A stretch of DNA of 64,000 nucleotides, from NCBI RefSeq assembly GCF_000003815.2, contig NC_049988.1, forward strand, positions 7,637,776-7,701,775, in the 5' to 3' direction. The position numbers were made by a program, and so were the translations under genes. A model generated the notes under the pieces. The model was not told where the DNA came from and ran no database searches. It saw only the letters and a list, made by a program, of their open reading frames with translations. Numbering within the stretch: position 1 is the stretch's first letter; the number at the start of each line of letters is the position of its first letter. This DNA comes from Branchiostoma floridae. Lineage: Eukaryota; Chordata; Leptocardii; Amphioxiformes; Branchiostomatidae. This document shows positions 49,201-61,200 of this stretch, piece after piece.

Positions 49201-52200
49201 TTTTATTTGGCTCTTTGGTTGTTTTCATTGCCAACCTTTTTGATAAAAGATAATTTTCTTAGTTAAATGTTGGAAAGGAAATGGACACAAATAAAGGAGT
49301 CAAAAGTTTCAAGGCTTTTCATCCACATGTAAGATGGATGTTTTGCATGTCAGCTAGTTATCATGAATGTATGACCAAGACTTGAAAAACTTTTGTGTTT
49401 CAAAAGTTAACTAGTATCCCAGCAAACCAAACCAACTCTTTCAGATTGGCCTAGATATCATGTGGATATATTGTTTACACATACATTTCGATCCATTTTC
49501 AGGCCGTCACGTTGCAGCCCACCACAGTTCACATTCCCAAACTCCTGTGCTCCCTGGGCATGGCGCCCCTGGACAGCCCTGCACCAGCGCCCCCTGTTGA
49601 CTGTTACACGGTACTGCTGGATGGCAGGGTGGTGGGGCGGGTGGCAGCCAACATGGCACCTGACATGGCCAGGAAGCTGAGGATGCTCAAGGTCACCAGA
49701 GAGGGAAAGGTCAGAAATTGACTTAGTTTACAGAAAGACACAAGAAGATTGTCTTGCTTCAATCATTCCCTTAAATAACAAAATGCATTATCAAGTTGGA
49801 AATTCAACCCAAAATTAGAAAATCAACTGTTATGTGACCTAAGACAAAAGATATCAATAAGACTTCAAACATCTAGAGCCCTCAACAATCAACATATATG
49901 TCGACTATCTTTGTATAACTCATAACATAAAACTCTCTCATGGTGTTCTGGAGTTTTTCATTTATCCCATAAGATTTTGCTTGAATGTCAATGTTAAAAG
50001 CATTCTATACCTTTTTTTCATTCCTCTGTATGCTTTGGGCCTAGCTTCACAAACCAAATACAGGGCACATATAAGACAAGATGTGTAAATCAGCTGAGAA
50101 TGCTGTAAGCAGACCTGAAGATCAGAGGGCAACAGAGAAGAAATTCTGAGAACTAAGGGAGCTCGCAAGATGCAAAAATCTGAAGATGAAGAAAGACTGA
50201 ATTCAGCTGCAACAACAAATGTAGATGCAGAAACCATTGGTTGATGATGGTACAAACCAGCATTGTATATATTACATGTAAGTGACCATGAAAGTGATCA
50301 TTTGGTTAATCATGTTTTATTTTCCTGCCCAGATCCCAGTGATGACAGAGATCGTGCTGGTGCCTAAGACAGGAAAAGCGAGCCAGTTCCCCGGCCTGTT
50401 CCTGTTCACCACACCTGCCCGCATGATGAGGCCTGTCAGGAACCTCTTCACAGGCACAGTGGAGATGATTGGGTCATTTGAACAAGTCAGTAGGATTACA
50501 TTTCATTGAATACTTTCCTTTTGTGTCTTTTCTTTCTTTTTTTATCTGCATAACCAGTATAAGTGCCCTCTGGCTTAACACTTTAGATTTGGAAGCGTGG
50601 GGTGTGGCAGCATCTTGTTATATTACACTTAACAACCTGTCACACCTAATTGCTGCAAAAATTGTTAAAAGTTGTTTTTACGATAATAGACTTATAGTAC
50701 TTAGTGCCAGTAGTGGCAATGAATTCCACTTTAGCCAAGGAAGTTTTCCGAGCCTTTTCTTGTGGTACAGTGCACAGTATCTTCACAAAGGAGAAAACAA
50801 GTATATCCAGTTCATAGCACCTTGTCTCTTAAAGAAGGAATTCAAAGCATCTTTTCTATGTCAGAAGAGACTATGATATAACACTTGATCTACATTAATA
50901 TGGGTACTGGTATCATACTGGTGTTACCTTGTCCTGCAGGTCTATATGAACATCTGTGTGAGACCAGAGGAAGCCCACCCAGGTGTGACCACGCACCAGG
51001 AGTTGAGGGAGACCTCCATCCTCAGCGTTGCTGCCAGTTTTACTCCCTTCTCTGATTTCAACCAGAGTCCCAGGAACATGTACCAATGTCAGGTGGGTTC
51101 ACGTGGTGCTGTTATACTGCATGTAGGAGAAGCTGTTTTAAAACAAACTTTAAAATTGTTGGCCAAGGTATATCTACCTTAGTTGGAGCAATTTGTTGGA
51201 GAAATAAAGATATAGAAATGAAATGGTATCTGTAGTGTTATGAGTTATCAAGCATGATAACAGATGAATAACTGATCCAGCTGGAGATGCTCACTATCCA
51301 GGCTTCTAAAATGGACCGATCCCGATCGAACGTCATATCGAACAAATAGAACAAGATAGAACCCCCTATTCTATTTCAAACACCTCCGTCAAAAATTACC
51401 CCCGTTGAACAGAAATGGCCAAGGAAAAATGCTATGCTATTCTTTGTTGAAGACTACACCCACCGAGTATAGGTATTGTGGGAGCGAGAGCCCCTGCATA
51501 GCATTACATTGATGGTGGGCAGGTTGCACGTGTAGAGCAGGGTATGTATAAGACATGGGACTCTGCACTGGCAGACTTTGTAGAAGTGCCCCATAAGTTG
51601 GTGCGTAGTACAAGCTCCCTCTCCACGAGTGCCTGAGCTGCTTTCTTCTTGATTTCGCTTTTATCATGAGCATGCATGTAGCTGTTATGCATGCAACAAA
51701 CGCAGTAGAAACCCAGTCACAGATAGATGTACCCTGGTTTTCACCTGCATCAACCGTATGTCAGAAACCGGACACTTCTGCCCACCAACAAGGTAAAGAT
51801 ATGTAGTGCCTCCCGCTTCCGCTTTGACTGAAATTATGACGCCCGTACCACAACTACATCAGCCCCCTCCTCAGATGACTGTACTCAGTGGATGTAGCCT
51901 TCAACAAAGAAGTCAGCGCATTTTTTCGGCCTGGTATGAGAGGATTTCAGGGTCAAATGAGCTAAACCGAAGTCAGTCGTTATTATCAGCTTAACAGTGT
52001 CGGCAGCCAGTTCTGTCCGACAAGCGCTGTTTTTGACGGAGGTGTTCGAAATAGAACATGATCGAACAGGGGGCGGGGCTCCGGGATCGGTCCATTGGGG
52101 GAAAACCAGACTGATGGGCATGGAAAAAGAATAGCGGAGCCTGAGAAAAGAACTCTACAACAAACAGGAGTCAGCTTAAAGATGTGCCCTATGTGGCAGA

Positions 52201-55200
52201 GACTGTCATTCTTGTATTTAGCCATAGGCAATGCTGTTTTCATCATAGTCAATACTGCATGAAGGAGGCCATTTATGATAATACATGTAATTGTATGATA
52301 TTGTCATGTATATTTATAATAAAGTATTATAGATAATATCTCATCGTAGATGGCTCAGGGAATATTAATGGGTGGTTAGACAATTGAGAGTCTCAATAAA
52401 GGAACAAACAATAGTATGTATTGTAGACACAAGTATTGTTGTATTTCTGAATCATGAAAACTTTTTCCTGCCTTGCAGATGGGTAAGCAGACCATGGGCA
52501 CTCCCCTCCATGCTTTTGGTCACCGGACAGACAACAAGTTGTACCGTATCCAGAACCCCCAGTCCCCCACGGTCAGGCCGTACGCGTATGATCATTACCA
52601 CATGGATGACTACCCCCTGGGGACAAACGCAGTCGTCGCTGTCATTTCTTATACCGTAAGTAGCATCTATTTCTCCGATATTCCATGTGAACTTTTTGTG
52701 AAACCAGTAAACTGTCTTAAGGTGGAGCACACCAGTTGTGTACAGTACGTACAAGCTGCATAAGTAAGGTTCTATCCATAATTTACACTGAGATGGACTC
52801 CTGCTCTTTTGATAAGTGGGATGGGTTCTTAAATGTGCTCCCTGTGTGACTTTCTTCAAACATTGGACCTCCAGTTGATTAAAAGTATGCCACTTAATCA
52901 GAGTTGACAGACTAGATTCCAAACTCTAACAACTATCAGGCTTCTCTCGGACAATTTTTGTGCATTTAAATCAACAAACTTTAAAGGATTTTGACACATT
53001 TTTCAGGGGTATGATATGGAGGATGCCATGATTCTTAACAAGTCATCCTTGGAGAGAGGATTTGGTCATGGCACCATCTACAAAACTGAGGTAAGTCTAC
53101 ATCAATCATCAAACTAGATCAGAAACATTTTGAACAATCCACAATAATTTATCAAAAGTAGTGTGTGGTGTGTAGAAAGCTATGTAATTAGGCAATTGCA
53201 ATTTTTGACGCATTTCATCAAAATAATATCCTCTTAGACTTGCCACAAAATAGCAGACAACTGATTGGGAAAGCCCTCTACAATAATGAAATCTTCCCAA
53301 AATAATGGAAAAAATATGTTTTCACAGAGCTGGGAAACCATGAGTTTTTATTGTATTTTTGGTTTGTCTTGCCTTAGATCATCAGTCTGAGGGATCTTGC
53401 CCAGAGTGCCAGAGGTCCAGTAACACTTGTGTTTGGTAAGTGACTCAGGGCAAAGTCTGTCTTTGGATAAAAAAAGTCAAGGTGCTCTGACGTAAAAGTT
53501 TGCACTTTCATCTGCTGTTAGTATAGTGGACAGGGGTTGCATACATTGACAAGAGTAGTGGTGACCTGGTGTGTATGGCTATATCCACTATAAATTGAAC
53601 TACCACCTAAAGGGGAAGCGTTACATTTCACTGCATCAGTGAGAATGTCATTCAGCACATTCATAAGGACAGCATCATTGGTATGGACAGTATCAGCAGG
53701 GAAAGTGTTAGTGTAAACACAGTTCAGCACAAAAGACAGCACTAATAGTGAACAGTAACAGCAGGGGAAAGTGTTGTTAGTGTAAACACGATTCAGAACC
53801 AAGGACAGCACCAACAGTGAACAGTAAGAGCAGGGGGAAGTGTTGTTAGTGTAAACACGGTTCAGCACCAAGGACAGCACTAACAGTGAACAGTATCAGC
53901 AGGGGAATGTGTTGTTAGTGTAAACATGGTTCAGCACCAAGGACAGCACTAACAGTGAACAGTAACAGCAGGGGAAAGTGTTGTTAGTGTAAACATGGTT
54001 CAGCACCTAGGGCAGCACTAACAGTTAACAGTAACAGCAGAGGAAAGTGTTGTTAGTGTAAACATGGATCAGCACCAAAGACAGCACTAACAGTTAACAG
54101 TAACAGCAGAGGAAAGTGTTGTTAGTGTAAACATGGTTCAGCACCAAGGACAGCACTAACAGTTAACAGTAACAGCAGAGGAAAGTGTTGTTAGTGTAAA
54201 CATGGATCAGCACCAAAGACAGCACTAACAGTTAACAGTAACAGCAGAGGAAAGTGTTGTTAGTGTAAACATGGTTCAGCACCAAGGACAGCACTAACAG
54301 TTAACAGTAACAGCAGAGGAAAGTGTTGTTAGTGTTAACACGGTTCAGCACCAAGGACAGCACCAACAGTGAATAGTAACAGCAGGGACAAGTGTTGTAA
54401 CTTGTACATTGTAAGTGTAAATATCCTTCAGCACAAAGGACAGAAACACCTGTGTAAGTCTTCTGAGGATGGCCAGTTTACCTTTGTACAGTAAGATTTA
54501 AGCCTTCAGGAAATGTTGCTGTGCAATGACCATGTCTATTGTATATTTTCTATACAGGATGTGCAGAAGGAGACAAAAGGGTAGAGGGTAGGCTTGATGA
54601 TGACGGACTACCTCCCATTGGGTCCAAGCTGGAGACAGGTGACCCATTCTATAGGTAAGATTTAAAAAATTGTTGTAAATAATACACATCTCAATGAATC
54701 GTATTATACAGAAAAGAAAACCAAAAGAGCTTTACAAACCAAAGTAGTGTTGTGTAGTGTGTTCTGAAGAGAAGAATACGAATAATATCTATAGCAAAGT
54801 GGGTTATCTTTAAAACATGGTTTTTTTCTAGAAAGTGCCCACGGCCAATTTCAGGCCATAACTTATCTAACATTTTCAATTGTGAACTCAAAAACAGACT
54901 TCATGTTCTGTAATGTCTTACTTGTATGTACTTAAGTTTTAAATAATGTTCTTTAAGCTCATAAAAAACAACAACAACTGTTTAACCCATAGTATGTAAA
55001 CTATAGTTCTAGTCCAGTCTAGATCTACTGAGTTATAACATACTGTAAACTTGTTATGAAAGAAAAGTCCTAAATGTAAAAAATAACTTGTTTTTGTAAC
55101 CATCTACATGAATATTTCCAAAGTTTTACAGGACCAGGGAAATATTTATAAAGTTGAAACAGTGTTGAAAATATTTCTGAAGTATCAAATGTCCTAGACA

Positions 55201-58200
55201 TATGATTACAAAACTTTAAAATCAATTCTAAACAATGGCAACAAAAAAGCCTTGAAAAAAAAAAAAAAAAAAAGAGCTTTACAAACCAAAGTAGTGTTGT
55301 GTAGCAATTTTAAGATTGGGTTGCATATTGTTTTTTCGTTCACTTTAATTATGTATAATTATTATTTCTGCGACTTAGTTCTGGGGGAGGCCCAAGAAAA
55401 GCCACATAGGCTTCTGCCAATCCCCCGCATGTACTTCATTTCTGTATATTCATTTGTTTTAAGCCATGTTGTTATGTGCAAATAAAGAAAGAAAGAAGAT
55501 ACAATTCTTTAAAAGAAATTTTTTATGGCCCTTTGTGCACAGATATGTGGAAGCAGATGGGTGAGGAACGAGTGGTTTTCTACAGCAAAGTAGTGTTGTG
55601 TAGGAATTTTAAGATACAATTCTTTAAAAGAAATTTGTCATGGCCCTTTGTGCACAGCTATGTGGACAAGCAGACGGGCGAGGCACGAGTGGTTCTCTAC
55701 AAGAACCAGGAGAAAGCCATCGTGGACAACATCAAGGTACTGGGGAACGACCAGGGGACGTCTGACATGAACAAGGTCGCCATAGTCATGAGAATAAATG
55801 TAAGTATCTTGTATCTTCTGTTGATCATCTTTTTATGATAAAGAATGAATGAATAAATAAATTTTAAAAATGAGATTACGGAGTTCTCCAAGTAAGGAGA
55901 CATAAGGAGATGAACATTTCGCTGAAGGATTTTGTAAGTTTTGTCCCAACTGTCAAAGAACATTTTTTGCAGGAGGACTTTGTAAATTTAGTCCCAAATT
56001 AGAAAGCACTTGGAAAGAACAAACCTTAGCTTTATTTGAATGAGGACACATCTGTGTTGGTAACTAACTTTAGCTCAGTTAATGCAAGGAGTCTTTGCTC
56101 CATTTTTTTGTCTTATCATTAAACCTTAGCGTGGTTTACCCATACCTTTATCCCATTTCATTGTTTTTGAATTAAAATTTATATTCTTGTAATATAGTTT
56201 TAAAGGAAACTGATAGTGTAACATTTTACATTGGTGTAGAGTACATTTACGATTGCTGGAGGCACATGTAGATCTTTCCTAACATCTAATAACTTGTTCT
56301 TTAGATAAAAGGTTATTTAAACATTAAGTTCTTAATTAGAACAGTGGGGTTGATATTGTGTCTCATGTTAGGTCTTCTCTTATTCCTCCAGAGAAATCCC
56401 ATCATTGGTGACAAGTTCTCTAGTCGCCATGGACAGAAGGGGGTGTGCAGCCAGCAGTGGCCGGTGGAGGACATGCCGTTTACAGAGGGGGGGATGACTC
56501 CGGATATCATCTTCAACCCTCATGGGTTTCCCTCCAGAATGACAATAGGTAGGGGGAAAGGGAGGATTGTTTGTGTTTGTATGAACAGCAAATGTGTGTA
56601 TGTATGTGGCGACTTTGTTTCCTTATGCCTATACATTATGTGTTTGTGTGTGTGTGATATGGTGTTGTGTACATGTACGTGTGTGTGCATGTAATACTGT
56701 ATGTGTGAGCTTGTGGGTTTGTAAGCGATTTGAAAATTGATGAGTGAGTGACTTAGTGAGAGCTAGGGTGACAGAGATAGAAAGAAAGAAAACAAATGTG
56801 TTTGTGTTTGCTTGTGTCTATGGCTCATTCTCATTGAAATGTAAAAAATGCTGTCGCCTGCATTTGCGACTTGACAAGGAACAAATTATAGACAATGTCA
56901 CTGGTCCCTTTATCACTGGTGTGTATGTGTGTGGTGTGGTGTGGTGTGGTGTGGTGTTGTGTACAGGGATAAACAAGTCCATTAGCCCGATTGTTCCAGG
57001 CAAGTAAAAGTGCTGTTCGGGCAAGCAGAAGTGCTTCCCCACTTGCCCAACGGGCAAGTAAGAATTTCCAGATGTGACCCGCTCAAATTACCACCAAGAA
57101 CCAGCAAATTATATTAGTATCAAGCCAAAGCAGTAGAAATAACTATGTCTGTGTCAATTTCTTCACAAGAGGTGGTCGGAAAAGCACAAACACTAATTCC
57201 TTTGAAGTAAATCAAGGTGATCATACAGTTCTAGGAAGAATTCCCAGATTTGCAGTCAGTGCCCCACCACTGAGTCAGACTGTCAGAAAAAATATGACTG
57301 TGTACTTTATTCTCAGTGACCAGTTCATTTCAGCAAATATCTTCTGAAGTGAACCAGGCAGTCCAAACTGTTTCTGTTGTGTCTCACTAGTATGGTTAGC
57401 AGGATATTGTAATTTGAATGCTGTCTGATCAGTGCACGTGAAAGTCATTAAAATTTTGAAGTCAAGTGCAACAATATATTTGTTACCTTTTACTCTTATT
57501 GCATCAAGCATTGGTCAACACAGGAAAATATAGCCAATAACAAAAGTGAACATTTATGAAAGTGAAAACACATGGAAAAATGTAATTTAAATTTCGGGCA
57601 AGTGAAAATTTGGTTCGGGCAAGTAGATTTTTTATGTACTTGCCCGATAGGACAAGTGAATTTTTGAAAACTTGTCTAACCCTGTGTGTACATGTATTTG
57701 TATATGATACTGTGTATGCGCAAGGAGGTTGACTCTTTCAACCTCCTTGGTATGCGTGAGTTTGTCGGTTTGTAAGCAATCTTACCAAAGTATCAGTAAG
57801 TCTTTTAGATTAGTATGAACTTGATGCATATGTAATAGCAAGTGTAATAACAAGTGGCTAAAGTTGAGTTCATGAAAAAGCAAAATTTCATAGCAATCTC
57901 CATTCTCTGCAGGAATGATGATAGAGTCGATGGCAGGCAAGTCGGCAGCCCAGCACGGTCTGTGCCATGATGCCACACCCTTCACCTTCTCTGAGGACAA
58001 CTCAGCCATAGACTACTACGGCCGCATGCTAATAGAAGGTACCACAGACAAGTACCATTATTTGATTATACTGCTGCTGGGATCCCTGACACACGGGTAG
58101 GCAGCAGTCGGCTAGTCTTCACACCACGCTTTCAAGTCCAGCGGGTTCACTCTAGTTAGATCGCACACCTTGGTAACCCTGAGGTCAAGACCAATAAGTA

Positions 58201-61200
58201 ACATGTAGCAATTTGCAGTATGACACATAATAAAAAAGATACCCAATGGTGTTTTGGAGAAATATGATCAAGAGCCATGGTCATTTAAAGATGTAACTTA
58301 AAGACAGCTCTGTTGCTCTTTACTATAGATGGTAACTGCTAAAGTTTACAGAAAAAGCAACGTTAGAAGGCTTTATGGGGTAACAAATGTACTAGCCTGG
58401 TCCCGACATCTGGTCGGTAATTTGTGTGTATAAAGTTTACTGTAATGTTTATTATTTGTGTCCACAGCTGGTTATAACTACTATGGCCATGAGAGGATGT
58501 ACAGTGGAGTAACAGGGGTGGAGTTTGAGGCAGATATCTTCATTGGAGTGGTGTACTACCAGAGACTCAGGCATATGGTGGCAGACAAGTTCCAGGTACA
58601 AACAGTTTGATTCGGGCATTACTGAAATGCAGAAACTTTTGTGGTGGATTTATATTTGCGATTTTCCCAGTAGCCGCTTCACTGCGAACTCAAAACTGCC
58701 GGGAACGCTCCATTTTCCCGCTAATGCGAAATTAAATCCCTGCGAACTTAGATGCATTTACAGTATCTATGGGTTTGGTCATACAAAAAACCATCTTTCT
58801 GTGCATATCAAAAAGAATGTAACATGAATCAATTACCCCAATAACATTTGTGTCATAATATCTGCAGTAATACTGGGAATTATGTGAATGAATCAAGCAC
58901 TTACTTATGCCAGAGTAATAAATGCATGCACTTCATGTGTATAAACAACTATTTTCCAAACAAATTTGCCACAAACCATAGAGTACATACCATGCCAAAA
59001 GAGGATCTTGTATAATGAACTAGATCTTCTGAAGATCTATTAGATACATCTGTACTTACCTGGGTACAACCTACACCAGTTTCAGAACAGGTAATGATTT
59101 TTTACCTTCCCTGCCTGTCCCATCCAGAACAGGTGTTAATGTTAACCTTTCCCACCTGTCCTGTCCAGGTGAGAACAACAGGACCCATCGACATCGTGAC
59201 CCACCAGCCAATCAAAGGCAGGAAGCGAGCAGGAGGGATCCGGTTTGGAGAGATGGAGCGTGACTCTCTCCTGGCTCACGGAGCAACGTTCCTCCTGCAG
59301 GACAGGCTCTTTAACTGTTCCGACAAGTCAACGGTAGGAGGGCTTTCTGTACCAGGCCCTTAAGTAGTGCGTATCAGAATATGAGCAACATACATACAAT
59401 GTACACAAGAAAGACACCGGCCTAGAGGATGACAACATACTCCGAGCGATTAGTGACAGGGACACATCTCGACTACTCTCGAGACCGGATGGACTCGATA
59501 TTTAAGCAAGCAAGAAAGAATATGAGTTACACAACTGATAAATTGTGTAACTCTTTGTGTAAATGTCACTCTGCTTCACTGTGAAATTAAAACCACCGTC
59601 ATATTAAAACCACTGTACAGTATGTCATCATAGCGCTGTTGGGAACTTGAAGCTCTCCATTTTCCTCTTTACCACGAAATGAACTCACCCTGAACTTGCA
59701 TTTACAGTAACCTGAGATTCCATAGGGGTGACTCCAGACCATTTCATCTTTGCATCATAGATCTATTATTACAGTATTAGAATCACAAATAGAACTGATA
59801 ACATATTGATGCTGTGTGATGATCGTGTACCCAGTGTGGCAGTATCCTGTCCCCCCCTGCAGTATAAATCCTTACTGTTCTGTTCTGTCCCACAGTGTCG
59901 AGTGTGTACCCAGTGTGGCAGTATCCTGTCCCCCCCTGCAGTATAAATCCTTACTGTTCTGTTCTGTCCCACAGTGTCGAGTGTGTACCCAGTGTGGCAG
60001 TATCCTGTCCCCCCTCCTAGATAAACCCTTACTGTTCTGTTCTGTCCCACAGTGCCGAGTGTGTACCCAGTGTGGCAGTATCCTGTCCCCCCCTGCAGTA
60101 TAAACCCTTACTGTTCTGTTCTGTCCCACAGTGCCGAGTGTGTACCCAGTGTGGCAGTATCCTGTCCCCCCCTGCAGTATAAATCCTTACTGTTCTGTTC
60201 TGTCCCACAGTGTCGAGTGTGTACCCAGTGTGGCAGTATCCTGTCCCCCCCTGCAGTATAAATCCTTACTGTTCTGTTCTGTCCCACAGTGTCGAGTGTG
60301 TACCCAGTGTGGCAGTATCCTGTCCCCCCTCCTAGATAAACCCTTACTGTTCTGTTCTGTCCCACAGTGTCGAGTGTGTACCCAGTGTGGCAGTATCCTG
60401 TCCCCCCTCCTAGATAAACCCTTACTGTTCTGTTCTGTCCCACAGTGCCGAGTATGTACCCAGTGTGGGAGTATCCTGTCCCCCCTGCAGTATAAACCCT
60501 TACTGTTCTGTTCTGTCCCACAGTGCCGACTATGTACCCAGTGTGGGAGTATCCTGTCCCCCCTGCAGTATAAACCCTTACTGTTCTGTTCTGTCCCACA
60601 GTGCCGAGTGTGTACCCAGTGTGGGAGTATCCTGTCCCCCCTGCTGGATAAACCCTTACTGTTCTGTTCTGTCCCACAGTGCCGAGTGTGTACCCAGTGT
60701 GGGAGTATCCTGTCCCCCCTGCTGGATAAACCCTTACTGTTCTGTTCTGTCCCACAGTGTCGAGTGTGTACCCAGTGTGGGAGTATCCTGTCCCCCCTGC
60801 AGTATAAACCCTTACTGTTCTGTTCTGTCCCACAGTGCCGAGTGTGTACCCAGTGTGGCAGTATCCTGTCCCCCCTGCTGGATAAACCCCCCAGTGAGCT
60901 GGCTGCAGTGTCTGTACAGGCACGCAGGTGTTGGTACTGCAGTGTCTGCCAGAAATCTGACTTTATACAGGTGAACAGTCATCCTATCACAAACCTTTCT
61001 GATTTACATGGTAGGAATTCTTACAGCACATACTTCACTTTAGAGAGAAGAAAATTAAGGATTTTCAGATAGTTGTACTTCAAATTTCATATTGGATTGC
61101 AGGAATCTGTTAGTTTATTAGATGATTTGTCAGTAGAATAGCATGAGAAGTTGAAAATTCATGTATTGTGTTAAGTCTGGAGTGTAGGCATTGGTCTGAA

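Noticed and set aside
59830-60890. CRISPR-like regular repeat
   Set aside because: Units are directly adjacent with no unique spacers, in a eukaryotic gene, and each contains an exon start.
60108-60923. Minus-strand open frame of 271 codons with repeats ([10 protein letters not shown]-like)
   Set aside because: It is the antisense of the 78-bp array. A unit divisible by three keeps several frames open, and there is no independent evidence for a gene.
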